From NCBI GenBank assembly GCA_022781445.1, contig JALETQ010000029.1:1-40719 (forward strand): 40,719 nucleotides of DNA, written 5' to 3'. Position 1 is the first letter of the stretch. Each line of letters starts with the position of its first letter. The position numbers were made by a program, and so were the translations under genes. Below the pieces are notes generated by a model. The model was not told the origin of the DNA. It ran no database searches and worked only from the letters and a program-made list of their open reading frames with translations. Shown here one piece after another: positions 23,223-31,468 of this stretch. Source of the DNA: Prevotella sp. GTDB taxonomy: Bacteria; Bacteroidota; Bacteroidia; Bacteroidales; Bacteroidaceae.

Positions 23223-24389
23223 TTATTCGGCATTGTTATAGACTAATTTATTCATGCTCATCGCCGATATTTTTCCATCGGGCGAGACGACGGCTTTAAT
23301 ACGGTAGTTGTTGGTCACCGTTGCCTTTCCGTCGGTAAAGCTCACCTCTTCGGTACCACCAAACGTCACGTTGTACTCGTAAATTTGGCTGCCCACTTCT
23401 CTTTTGGCAACTTCGTACTTATGGTCTATTCTCCATAAGATGTCCTTCACGTTGTCCTTGTATTGCCTTCTCATCCATTCGGCAACATCCGAGTCGGTCG
23501 GGCCGGACAAAGTCAGGAAAGAGGTCATGGGAGTATTGAGAGTTTCGATAAGACGTTCTTCGTCACGGGCATTGACACTCCGGAAGAAAGCCGTCAGGAC
23601 ACGGTCGATGGTTTGCCGCTCATTCTGGCTGACGGTCTTCATCTTGATGTTGTCGATGGCCGTCTTTGCCTCTTCGGCATGATTGCCGTAAGGATGCTCG
23701 TTGATGTACTGCTGATACAGATCCACGTTGTTGGCAAGGCTAGCCTGCGCCCAATCGATGGAGTCGATCATGTTGTCGATGACTGCCTTGTACTTCGTGT
23801 TGGGGTACTTTGCGAGGTAATCGCGGAGCGAAACCTTAGACCGCGACGACAGCGCGATGTTCCATTCCTCCATAGCACGTTTGTATTTCTCGATATGCGC
23901 GCGGATGGAGTCTTGTCGCTCTCTACTCGCATTGGGAAAGTTCACAAGGAAATTCTCGAGCAGATGCACGTCCTCGCTCTTCATGGCCATCTCGTACGCC
24001 CTTGTTTCCTTATCACTCTTCCAATCGTTGGAAACATACAGTGCCGTAGCGACTATCAGCCCCACGACGGTCAAAAGGACAATGACAGTGGTGTGATTCT
24101 TTTTCTTGGGTTTCTTTCGGTCACCGTTCACCGAAGCCCGAGCAGCATCAGCGGTGACCGCGGCAGCCGGATTAACGACAGTATTTTCTTTGCCGTCACG
24201 GGCATCGGGTTTCCTATTGTGCTTTGCCGGATGATGGCACACCGGACAAATCCTGTCTTCTTCAAAATAAATATTGCCGCAGTTGGCACATAAGGTTAGC
24301 TTTCCGGCAATCTGAACTCCGCAGTTGGGGCAGGTGGGAGCCTTGTCGCTGATTTGCTTTCCGCATTCGGGGCATTTGATAATGGCCAT
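23223..24389 (-). CDS. Double zinc-ribbon, single-pass membrane protein
   Basis: This 388-residue protein has two N-terminal zinc ribbons (CPECGK..CPNCG, residues 6-24; CANCG..CPVCH, about 34-51), a Lys-rich linker (RKKPKKKNH), one membrane helix (TTVIVLLTVVGLIVATALYV, about 100-119), a helical repeat region (about 130-240, with FLVNFPNAS, YLAKYPNTKYK and YINEHPYGNHAEEA giving a TPR-like rhythm) and a C-terminal NTF2/SnoaL-like domain (LTAFFRSVNARDEERLIETLN to the end). The ribbons should be cytosolic and the rest outside. Similar zinc-ribbon proteins are common conserved hypotheticals. It is 45 bases downstream of the GH25 gene. Confidence 0.75.
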   Translation of the reverse strand: MAIIKCPECGKQISDKAPTCPNCGVQIAGKLTLCANCGNIYFEEDRICPVCHHPAKHNRKPDARDGKENTVVNPAAAVTADAARASVNGDRKKPKKKNHTTVIVLLTVVGLIVATALYVSNDWKSDKETRAYEMAMKSEDVHLLENFLVNFPNASRERQDSIRAHIEKYKRAMEEWNIALSSRSKVSLRDYLAKYPNTKYKAVIDNMIDSIDWAQASLANNVDLYQQYINEHPYGNHAEEAKTAIDNIKMKTVSQNERQTIDRVLTAFFRSVNARDEERLIETLNTPMTSFLTLSGPTDSDVAEWMRRQYKDNVKDILWRIDHKYEVAKREVGSQIYEYNVTFGGTEEVSFTDGKATVTNNYRIKAVVSPDGKISAMSMNKLVYNNAE

Positions 24390-24434
24390 GACCTAAAAAA
24401 TAATGTCTGATGATTGATGATGTGACGACTCGGA

Positions 24435-25133
24435 CTAATGATGCCTGAACCTGATTTCGCGCATACCGTGTCTGCCCAGAAACCGACTCTTGTCGACATA
24501 TGCGTTCACGCCGTTGATGCGACCCTTACCGGTGTATTGCCACATCATGATGTCTCTGCCGTCTGCCAGCACCGGCTCATTGTCCGAATACTGGGCGATC
24601 ATCAGCGGATAGCGGTCGATCTTTCCGACGAGATGTCGGTTGTAAAAGTTGGTATAAGTATAAATGAGCGGCCTCTGCCGGTATGCATCTTCGACGAGCT
24701 CGATGAAGATGAGCAGCGAATCGCAAAACTCCGCACTCGACATGCCCTTGGGTACAGCCTCCACATCGATCATCGGAATGAGGTCTTGATCCTTGGGACG
24801 GCACTGCGACATGAAGTTCCGCAGCTGCACTTCCTGCGGCACTTGGGCACGATAGAAGTGGTATGAACCCACCTTGAGTCCGTGCTGCTTTGCCAGATAG
24901 ATATTTCTTTCATATTTTGGATCAATGCGACTGCTGCCCTCGGTGGCTTTAAGATAGACGTAAGCCATTTTGCTGTTGTTGCCCACGACCTCCCAGAACA
25001 CGTCGCCTTGGTAGTAGCTCATGTCCAAACCATGAACGTGCGAACAAGTATCCTCGCACATATACATATCGTTTTGGGCATGAACCCCCATAACGACAAA
25101 GAACGAAAAGATTAGAAATATTATTTTTCTCAT
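24435..25133 (-). CDS. GH25 lysozyme (muramidase)
   Basis: This 232-residue secreted protein is a glycoside hydrolase family 25 muramidase, which cuts the MurNAc-GlcNAc bond in peptidoglycan. The signal peptide is MRKIIFLIFSFFVVMGVHAQ (cleavage HA-Q). Catalytic-face motifs are HGLDMSYYQGDVFW (Asp37), YLKATEGSS (Glu65), YHFYRAQ and PMIDVEAV (Asp123, Glu125). It lacks an extra cell-wall-binding domain. It likely acts in the periplasm on the cell's own wall, or on competitors. Promoter at 25155-25163; the zinc-ribbon and acidic genes follow in the same direction. Confidence 0.92.
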   Translation of the reverse strand: MRKIIFLIFSFFVVMGVHAQNDMYMCEDTCSHVHGLDMSYYQGDVFWEVVGNNSKMAYVYLKATEGSSRIDPKYERNIYLAKQHGLKVGSYHFYRAQVPQEVQLRNFMSQCRPKDQDLIPMIDVEAVPKGMSSAEFCDSLLIFIELVEDAYRQRPLIYTYTNFYNRHLVGKIDRYPLMIAQYSDNEPVLADGRDIMMWQYTGKGRINGVNAYVDKSRFLGRHGMREIRFRHH

Positions 25134-25154
25134 GAATTTTCAGGAAATATGTAT

Positions 25155-25163
25155 GCAAAGATA
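25155..25163 (-). promoter_or_regulatory. -7 box of the GH25 - zinc-ribbon - acidic protein run
   Basis: Minus strand TATCTTTGC, 21 bases before the GH25 start. A weak -33 candidate (CTTT) is 19 bases upstream. Confidence 0.6.
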
Positions 25164-25303
25164 GCTCTTTCTCTTGAGATAAAAGAACGGCAGGGAAGGC
25201 TTTTTGGCTTTATTAAGCCATTTTAGGCGTTCCATCAAATTCCACCTGCCATTTATCTTCCTTATTGCAGGAGCGTATTGTCCGCTTTCAGTTTTCAGGC
25301 CAT

Positions 25304-26122
25304 TCATTCCTCTATTTCGGACATGCTGCGCACCAGATTGCCGAAGAAGGAACTGGTTGTTTCGAGCGAGGCATACCTCAGATAGTGCAAACTTCGCTTG
25401 AGGTTGCGCTGCAGACGTCTGGAATTGTTGCTCACGAAGCCGTCCTTTCGCTGGCGGAAGTACCATTCGTCTGCCGGATCGAGCTTTTTCTTTTTGTGAA
25501 GCGTTCCCATCACGATGTCAATGGCTTCTTTTTCGAGCGTTTCCACAAACGGGATTTCATCCTGTGAAAAACCGAAGACGGCAATGAGGATGGAGCCTTC
25601 GAGTTGGGCCATGCGCTTGAGATGAAGCATCTTGAGCCACTGCTCGAGCTTTACATAATCCACTTTCTCACCCGTTGAACGCAAAAAGATGCCGAGCTGC
25701 AGCAAACCTTCGAAGTCTAAACCGTAGTCAAGAATCTGTTTCACGTTGTAGATAAGCAGTCCCAAAATCCGGAGTGATGCCGGCGATGCGTCATAATCGT
25801 TCTCTTCGGCTTCGATGATTTTCATGAGCCGTTTGTTCAAAAACCGGTTGGACAAAGGTCGTATATCCGAGAAAACTTCGGCATCGGTGATGCCTGCAGG
25901 CTTCGCCATTTCTTCAACCAACCCCTCCGGGATGTTGAGATAATCGTCATCGGCTTGGCGTATGATCTCATCCTCAATGAATGATCTCACTCCCTGGATG
26001 TCTGCCTGCAAACATAGTTTTTGCCATTTGTAGGCCGACATCGGTTCGAGGGTCAGCTCTTCTTGGAAAGCACCCGCTCGAAGGAGCCTGAAAAAATTGC
26101 GATGTATGATGTGTTCATTCAT
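25304..26122 (-). CDS. Conserved hypothetical, partner of the LacI-type regulator
   Basis: This 272-residue soluble protein is not firmly recognised. Its first 50 residues (NFFRLLRAGAFQEELTLEPMSAYKWQKLCLQADIQGVRSFIEDEI) resemble the N-terminal helical part of the uncharacterised nucleotidyltransferase family (NTP_transf_5), but the GS-x-D nucleotidyltransferase core is not visible. The middle is helical, and the C-terminus is very basic (KKKKLDPADEWYFRQRKDG, NNSRRLQRNLKRSLHYLRYAS). The start at 26122 is 3 bases after the regulator's stop, so the two genes form a tight operon. The basic tail could contact nucleic acid; this is inference. Confidence 0.6.
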   Translation of the reverse strand: MNEHIIHRNFFRLLRAGAFQEELTLEPMSAYKWQKLCLQADIQGVRSFIEDEIIRQADDDYLNIPEGLVEEMAKPAGITDAEVFSDIRPLSNRFLNKRLMKIIEAEENDYDASPASLRILGLLIYNVKQILDYGLDFEGLLQLGIFLRSTGEKVDYVKLEQWLKMLHLKRMAQLEGSILIAVFGFSQDEIPFVETLEKEAIDIVMGTLHKKKKLDPADEWYFRQRKDGFVSNNSRRLQRNLKRSLHYLRYASLETTSSFFGNLVRSMSEIEE

Positions 26123-26125
26123 CTG

Positions 26126-27190
26126 TCAAATCAACGTTTTCTGATAAAAATCCACATTTTCCTTACAGAGCAACTCGATAGGCATGTAGTTCACCGGCTT
26201 GACCTGTCGTTTGAGGACAATCGAACGGAAGAGTGCCTCGAAGCTGTATAAGCCCTGCATGAAGGCGTGTTGTACGATAAGGAACGATATGCTGCCCTCG
26301 CGAAGACATTCCACGTTTTGCGGAACGGAGTCATACCCCATCATCCTGAAGTGTGTCAGCTTGTTGGCCAAGAGATATTCACCCACCAAATGGGCTTTCG
26401 AACAGAACGTGATGCCATGTCTGACCTGAGGATATTCGGCAAAGAACTGCTCCAGCAATCTGTTGAACTGTTCTTTCCTGCCATCGAGGGGCAGTTCCAG
26501 TTCGACGAGCTTCACCTTCGGGAAATGCTCGTTCATGTATCGCTTGAAACCCGTTTCGCGGTTTTCCTGCTGTCGGCTCGACACCCTGCCCTCATGGGTC
26601 ATCTTCATCAGCATGATTTCCGATTCCCGTGCGGCAATGAGCATCAGCATTTTGGCGGCAAAATAACCGCTGTTCAGCGAGTCCTGGCCATAGAAAGAGA
26701 GCGGGTTGAGTTCGGGCAGATAAGAGTCGAGCAACACGAAAGGAATGGTTTGTTCGTGCAGCTTGTCGGTAAACCTCCTCGTGACCTCCGTCTCGGCAGG
26801 CACGATAATCACGCCGTCGGGCTTGCCGGCAAGGCACTTGGCACAGGCTTTCACGAAAGTTTCGTCGTGCATGCGCTGATAATAGATGACCTTGATGTCG
26901 ACAAGGAAATCGCGTCTTGACTCACACGCCTTCATGACACCTTGTTCGATTTCATCCCAATAGGCATCCGAAGCATGACGCGGCATCATCAGACAAAAGG
27001 TGTACGAACGATTGAGTGCCAACGCACTGGCATACATATTGGGCTGATAATTGATCTCCTTGAGTACCTTCCGCACTTTCTCCAATGCCTCCTTGGAGAC
27101 ATTGGGGCGATGATGCAGCACCCGGTCGACAGTACCCACGGACACGCCTGCCTTGACCGCTATGTCCTTAATCCTGATTTTCTGACTCAT
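26126..27190 (-). CDS. LacI-family transcriptional regulator
   Basis: This 354-residue regulator has an N-terminal helix-turn-helix (IRIKDIAVKAGVSVGTVDRVLHHRPNVS, residues about 5-32) with hinge helix NYQPNMYASALAL, followed by a periplasmic-binding-protein-like domain (CLMMPRHASDAYWDEIEQGV, GVIIVPAETEV, GYFAAKMLML, GYDSVPQNV). Such proteins usually bind a sugar and control sugar use, yet no sugar genes adjoin it; only an unknown gene follows in the operon. VGTVDRVLHHR differs from the usual VSTVSRVLN, as in members related to KdgR/RbsR-type Bacteroidota regulators. The ATG at 27190 is preferred over 27226. Confidence 0.9.
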   Translation of the reverse strand: MSQKIRIKDIAVKAGVSVGTVDRVLHHRPNVSKEALEKVRKVLKEINYQPNMYASALALNRSYTFCLMMPRHASDAYWDEIEQGVMKACESRRDFLVDIKVIYYQRMHDETFVKACAKCLAGKPDGVIIVPAETEVTRRFTDKLHEQTIPFVLLDSYLPELNPLSFYGQDSLNSGYFAAKMLMLIAARESEIMLMKMTHEGRVSSRQQENRETGFKRYMNEHFPKVKLVELELPLDGRKEQFNRLLEQFFAEYPQVRHGITFCSKAHLVGEYLLANKLTHFRMMGYDSVPQNVECLREGSISFLIVQHAFMQGLYSFEALFRSIVLKRQVKPVNYMPIELLCKENVDFYQKTLI

Positions 27191-27275
27191 TATCCTAACA
27201 TTTGGTTGTACGCAAGAACGAATCAACTTGATGTTTCCTACAACCCGTCGAAATCTTATCTAACGCCTATCACTT

Positions 27276-27284
27276 GCAAAGTTA
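27276..27284 (-). promoter_or_regulatory. -7 box of the LacI-type gene
   Basis: Minus strand TAACTTTGC, about 85 bases before the ATG at 27190. The sequence between is long enough for an autoregulatory operator, but none was recognised. Confidence 0.55.
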
Positions 27285-27344
27285 TGAATTATTATCGAAA
27301 TATCGGTGTCATTCATTGCAATTATTATTATTTTGGTGGTGATT

Positions 27345-27415
27345 AAACCCAAATCGGTTATGAGATCCGGATCGGAAAGGCTCGATTGTCGACCGGCTTG
27401 TTTGTCGGTTTATGG
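27345..27415 (+). repeat. Half copy of the ATCGGTCATGAGA element
   Basis: Reads GATTAAACCCAAATCGG then TTATGAGA, CCGGATCGG, and GTTTGTCGGTT, matching the left half of the copy at 33203 (same GATTAAACCCAAATCGG lead-in) and at 37840. Similarity ends near the middle of the full element. This lies in the 900-base gap 27191-28093, which also holds array III and the holB promoter; no gene is seen there. Confidence 0.65.
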
Positions 27416-27637
27416 CATGCACAGGTGACCTTACCGTTCTGAACTTGTTGTCAGGCAGACAATATAGTTATCAGTTTTCAGAGGTAGAGTAATATAAACA
27501 GCACAAAACAGAAAACAAAAAAACGCACCTGTCGAATCTGACGGGAGTTGGTTTTATAAGCTCAATTAACCGAAAGATTATCAACATATTACCAATTCGA
27601 CAGCCGATTTCCCGAGAAGACTTTTGCAAAAGAGCCG

Positions 27638-27725
27638 CTTTTGTAATGTGATACCTGCCCTTTTACCCATCGAAAGGACAGGTTTTGCGAGCCAAAAGGG
27701 CAGGTCTTGAAAAACGAACGTTCGG
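27638..27725 (+). repeat. 22-bp phased array III (four degenerate units)
   Basis: YTTTTGY-type starts recur at 27638, 27660, 27682 and 27704, exactly 22 bases apart (CTTTTGT, CTTTTAC, GTTTTGC, GTCTTGA). The rest of each unit is variable but often ends in GGACAG, GGGCAG or CCTGCC. CCTGCCCTTTT and AAAAGGGCAGG within it also form an 11-bp inverted repeat. Confidence 0.6.
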
Positions 27726-27909
27726 CGATGCACGATAATGCAACTACATGCCGACGGATTCTATCGGTCTTTCCACACCATAAAATGCTGAAATCATCTT
27801 CTATAGCCGGATGGTCATCACGGGTATGGAAGACGACTGATACCGACGGTTTTACGGCATCACACCTCATTTATGAGGCAGAAGTAATCCGAATGCTGTA
27901 TTTTTTTAG

Positions 27910-27918
27910 TAAATTTGC
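27910..27918 (+). promoter_or_regulatory. -7 box of the holB-ricT-gldH run
   Basis: TAAATTTGC matches the -7 consensus. It would give a leader of about 170 bases before holB at 28094, longer than the other leaders here. No stable fold or riboswitch was recognised in it. Confidence 0.5.
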
Positions 27919-28093
27919 AGGCAATATGGTAAGCATTCCTACAGCTTCGCCATCGACATCGTGTCCGTTTTTCGGCATCCATGCCGCATATAAACCATTG
28001 ATCGACAGTCGTATTGAGCGATTTCAGCCTTTCGGATGAACACCTGAAACATGCTCAAAGAATGTAAAGAAGGAAGATACCAACAGAATCAAC

Positions 28094-29257
28094 ATGAAGT
28101 TCAAAGAAGTAATCGGACAAGAAAAGGCCAGGCAAAGACTCAAGCAGATGGTCCAAGAAGGGCGTCTGCCCCATGCCATTCTCCTCTACGGCAAGCCCGG
28201 AGTGGGGAAAATGGCGCTGGCAACGGCATTTGCGTCCTATCTGCTTGGCGACCTTGACGCGGAGGAAATACACGACAGTGACCCGCTGAAGCTCCGCAAC
28301 GAGCCTTCGGAGAAAGCTGCCGCCATGCTTAAAACATGGGAGCATCCCGACCTCTTCTTCTCTTTCCCGACCATCAAACTACCGGGCATGAGTGCCGACC
28401 ACAAACCCGTGAGCGACGACTTCATGAAAGAATGGCGACTGATGCTGGGCAAAGACGTGTATTTCACCATGCAACAGTGGATGGATGCCTTAGGTGCCAC
28501 CACCCAGCAAGCCATTATCACCGCCGGCGAAAGCGATGCCCTGAACCGCAAACTCTCTTTCACCTCCAGCCAAGGGGGCTACAAAGTGGTCATCATGTGG
28601 ATGCCCGAGCGCATGAATACCGAATGTGCCAACAAGCTGCTCAAGCTCCTCGAAGAACCGCCCACGAAAACTTTGTTCCTCCTTGTGGCGGAAGAACCGG
28701 AGAAATTGCTCGAAACCATTCTCAGCCGCACGCAGCGCATCGAAGTCAAAAACATCGACACCATGAGTCTGCAAAATGCACTTGTCGCCAAGAGAGGGCT
28801 GACAGAGCAAGACGCTTCGCGCATAGCCCGACTCGCCAACGGAAGCTGGCAGAACGCACTTGAGGCACTCGACAGCGACAACGAAAACAAGATGTTTTTC
28901 GATATGTTCGTGAGTCTCATGCGGCTGGCTTACCAACGTAAAATGATGGAACTGAAAAAGTGGAGCGAAAAGGCGGCAGGCATGGGTCGCGAGAAACAGA
29001 AACGCATGCTCACCTACTTCATGCACATGGTCAGAGAGAGCTTCATGTTCAACTTCAACATGCCCGAACTCAACTTCATGACGAGCGAAGAGGAGGATTT
29101 CGCGAAAAACTTTGCCAAGTTCATCAACGAGGCAAACGTGATGGAACTGACCGAATTGTTACAGAAAAACATCAGAGACATCGGCCAAAACGCCAATGCC
29201 AAAATCGTTTTCTTCGAGATGACACTCCAAATCATCATATCTCTGAACCGAAAATAA
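28094..29257 (+). CDS. holB: DNA polymerase III clamp-loader subunit delta'
   Basis: This 387-residue protein is the delta' subunit of the clamp loader, which places the sliding clamp on DNA. It opens FKEVIGQEKARQRLKQMV.EGRLPHAILLYGKPGVGK (P-loop 33-40), with TECANKLLKLLEEPPTKTLFLL (sensor region) and LETILSRTQRIEV (the SRC-like arginine segment). The P-loop ends in Met (GKM) instead of Thr/Ser, consistent with delta' being ATP-inactive. The usual four-Cys zinc module is not seen. A 50-residue segment between 70 and 130 (ISFFPTIK-type, here DLFFSFPTIKLPGM) is typical of Bacteroidota members. ricT begins 9 bases downstream. Confidence 0.92.
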   Translation: MKFKEVIGQEKARQRLKQMVQEGRLPHAILLYGKPGVGKMALATAFASYLLGDLDAEEIHDSDPLKLRNEPSEKAAAMLKTWEHPDLFFSFPTIKLPGMSADHKPVSDDFMKEWRLMLGKDVYFTMQQWMDALGATTQQAIITAGESDALNRKLSFTSSQGGYKVVIMWMPERMNTECANKLLKLLEEPPTKTLFLLVAEEPEKLLETILSRTQRIEVKNIDTMSLQNALVAKRGLTEQDASRIARLANGSWQNALEALDSDNENKMFFDMFVSLMRLAYQRKMMELKKWSEKAAGMGREKQKRMLTYFMHMVRESFMFNFNMPELNFMTSEEEDFAKNFAKFINEANVMELTELLQKNIRDIGQNANAKIVFFEMTLQIIISLNRK

Positions 29258-29266
29258 TTTGTCCGT

Positions 29267-30475
29267 ATGGACGCCAAACATCATCTTATAGCATCTATGG
29301 ATTATAAAAATATGAAATTCAAAATAGGCAACGGCTGTCAAAGAGGGCTGTGCCACAAAGCCGTGGGCCGACAAAACAAACAGCTCAACACCTATGATTG
29401 GCTGGCCGACGTACCGGGTAACGACACTTCGACCGATCTGGTGGAAGTACAATTCAAGAATACCCGCAAGGGATATTACCACAACGTGAACGGCCTGGAT
29501 CTCAAAAAAGGCGACATGGTGGCCGTGGAAGCCAGTCCGGGACACGACATCGGTGTTGTCACTCTCACCGGGCAACTGGTCAAACTGCAAATCAAAAAGG
29601 CCAATCTCCGTTCGGAAGACGACATCAAACGGGTGTACCGACTGGCCAAACAGTCGGACCTCGACAAATACGAAGATGCCAAACGCCGCGAACATCCCAC
29701 CATGATCGAGAGCCGGCAGATAGCCAAAAACCTGGGACTTGACATGAAAATCGGCGACGTGGAGTATCAAGGCGACGGCAACAAAGCCATTTTCTACTAC
29801 ATCGCCGACGAACGCGTGGACTTCAGACAGCTCATCAAAGTGCTCGCCGAAACATTCCATGTACGGATAGAAATGAAGCAAATCGGTGCCCGACAAGAGG
29901 CAGGACGCATCGGCGGCACGGGTCCTTGCGGACGAGAGCTGTGCTGTGCCACATGGATGAAGAACTTTGTGAGTGTCAATACCAACGCAGCTCGCATTCA
30001 GGACATATCGCTCAACATGCAGAAACTTGCCGGCATGTGCGCCAAACTCAAATGTTGCCTCAATTATGAAGCCGACCATTATGTGGAAGCAGGAAAGAAA
30101 CTGCCGGCAAAAGAAGTCGTCCTGCAAACGCAAGACAGCGACTACTACCTCTTCAAAGCCGAAATCCTGACGGGTATGTGTACCTACTCGACCGACAAAA
30201 AGATTCCCGCCAACCTCGAGACCATCTCCGCCGAAAGAGCCAAAGCTGTCATCGCCATGAACAAACGTGGCGAAAAGCCCGAAAACCTTTCGGAAGACAA
30301 TATGCAAAAAAAGACGGAACGCAAGGTCGACTTGCTCGAGGAAGAAAGCATCACACGTTTCGACAAAGCCAAGAAGAAAAAGAACAACCGCAACAAAAGG
30401 CGTGACAATCGTCCAGAAAAAAACAACAAGAACGGTAACAACAACAAAAAATCCAACAATCCGGTGCAAGAATGA
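29267..30475 (+). CDS. ricT: PSP1-domain iron-sulfur regulatory subunit (RicT/YaaT-like)
   Basis: This 402-residue protein is a RicT/YaaT homologue; in Bacillus it forms the Y-complex with RicA and RicF that affects RNase Y-dependent processing. Cysteine clusters are visible at CQRGLCHKA (N-terminal), GTGPCGRELCCATWM and AGMCAKLKCCLNYE, matching the iron-sulfur-binding pattern. The C-terminal 80 residues are an Asn/Lys-rich, basic, disordered tail (KKKKNNRNKRR, NNKNGNNNKK), an extension suggesting RNA contact. It sits between holB and gldH, overlapping gldH by 4 bases, a gene order I recall as conserved in Bacteroidota. The function in this lineage is inferred. Confidence 0.9.
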   Translation: MDAKHHLIASMDYKNMKFKIGNGCQRGLCHKAVGRQNKQLNTYDWLADVPGNDTSTDLVEVQFKNTRKGYYHNVNGLDLKKGDMVAVEASPGHDIGVVTLTGQLVKLQIKKANLRSEDDIKRVYRLAKQSDLDKYEDAKRREHPTMIESRQIAKNLGLDMKIGDVEYQGDGNKAIFYYIADERVDFRQLIKVLAETFHVRIEMKQIGARQEAGRIGGTGPCGRELCCATWMKNFVSVNTNAARIQDISLNMQKLAGMCAKLKCCLNYEADHYVEAGKKLPAKEVVLQTQDSDYYLFKAEILTGMCTYSTDKKIPANLETISAERAKAVIAMNKRGEKPENLSEDNMQKKTERKVDLLEEESITRFDKAKKKKNNRNKRRDNRPEKNNKNGNNNKKSNNPVQE

Positions 30476-30960
30476 GTAAGCTCAACCAATTCATGCGGCC
30501 GTCAATCGCAGCACTCATGACTATTGTCATGGGAGGTTTGATGGTCAGTTGTTTGGACGACAAGATTTACGACCATTACTTCCCGACCGACATCGATGGA
30601 TGGGACAAAAGTCATGAACTGACCTTCGACATCCCCCCCATTGAGAAGTCGGGTGTTTACAAAGAGCAAATCGGGGTGAGATACAGCAAGCTCTACCCGT
30701 TCATGACCCTCAACATCATCGTCGAACAAACCGTATATCCGGATGCCAAAGTATGGATCGACACGCTGAATTGTGAAATGATGAACAAAAGAGGCGGTCT
30801 CCTTGGCAAAGGATTGAACCTCTCCCAAATCCAAGTTCCGCTCCGGCAAATTCACATTCAGCAAGGTGATTCCCTCCATTTTCGCATCCGCCACAACATG
30901 AGGCGCGACATCCTGCCCGGCATTTCAGACCTCGGACTTACGATTACCCTGCAGAAATAA
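30472..30960 (+). CDS. gldH: Gliding-motility lipoprotein GldH
   Basis: This 162-residue protein has a lipoprotein signal (MGGLMVSC, Cys27) and the GldH features: a segment YDHYFPTDIDGWDKSHELTFDIPPI then GVYKEQIGVRYSKLYPFMTLNIIVEQT, and a C-terminal strand ISDLGLTITLQK. GldH is required for gliding in flavobacteria but is kept in non-gliding Bacteroidales, so its role here is uncertain (possibly secretion- or envelope-linked). Translation is probably coupled to ricT by the ATGA overlap at 30472-30475. Confidence 0.9.
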   Translation: MSKLNQFMRPSIAALMTIVMGGLMVSCLDDKIYDHYFPTDIDGWDKSHELTFDIPPIEKSGVYKEQIGVRYSKLYPFMTLNIIVEQTVYPDAKVWIDTLNCEMMNKRGGLLGKGLNLSQIQVPLRQIHIQQGDSLHFRIRHNMRRDILPGISDLGLTITLQK

Positions 30961-31123
30961 ACCGTCAGCGATGGCCATCGTTATTCCGGTTATGACATTC
31001 TTATCTGCCATCGGGCGGGATCACTTCCTGTGATGCCACCCGAATGGCATACCACACGCCAATCTTTTCCTTCCCTATTTCCTCCGCCCTTTCATCAATA
31101 CCATAATATATATAGATAAACCC

Positions 31124-31311
31124 TAATCGGTCATTGGAGCGTTTGATCCTACATCTCATGCCCTTCATGACACTTTCCATCCGGTTTCGTTCACCGGCCG
31201 GGCAGTTTGTTTGTCGGTTTGTCGCCATTGCAGCGAGCTACAGCAAAACAAAATGAAAAACAAACTGCCCGGCCGGCGAACGAAAGCGACTGAACCCTCA
31301 TGGGGGATTGG
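31124..31311 (-). mobile_element. Full copy of the ATCGGTCATGAGA element, with a 28-bp near-perfect hairpin
   Basis: Element of about 188 bp, inverted relative to the copy at 37840. Arms 31185-31212 and 31258-31285 match at 27 of 28 positions when reverse-complemented (TTTCGTTC...CCGGCCGGGCAG...). The outer ends carry AATCGGTCAT and, in degraded form, the mirrored CTCATGGGGGATTGG. It lies in the gldH-rsmI gap (30961-31468), which has no gene. It is non-coding: no transposase frame is inside. Confidence 0.75.
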
Positions 31312-31452
31312 GGGAGAAAAGCGAATCCCGAACGGATCAGAACAGGGTATTCCACATATTATAATGCGTCCGAAAAACACGTCAGAACGCCCATTTTTAC
31401 ACAAAAAGGGCATTTTTATTGCCGTTAATCTTGGTTTTCCGAATTATTTATA

Positions 31453-31461
31453 TAAATTTGC
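31453..31461 (+). promoter_or_regulatory. -7 box of rsmI
   Basis: TAAATTTGC with CTTG about 19 bases upstream, ending 7 bases before the ATG at 31469. The transcript would be almost leaderless. It rules out longer readings of rsmI that pass through the upstream repeat element. Confidence 0.65.
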
Positions 31462-31468
31462 GACAAGT

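Noticed and set aside
27707..28039. Open frame of 110 codons upstream of holB
   Set aside because: It crosses array III and the holB -7 box, has no ribosome site and no recognisable protein features.
31211..31468. N-terminal extension of RsmI
   Set aside because: It would run through the dispersed element and the -7 box at 31453; homologues begin at the MGTLYIVPTPVGN start.
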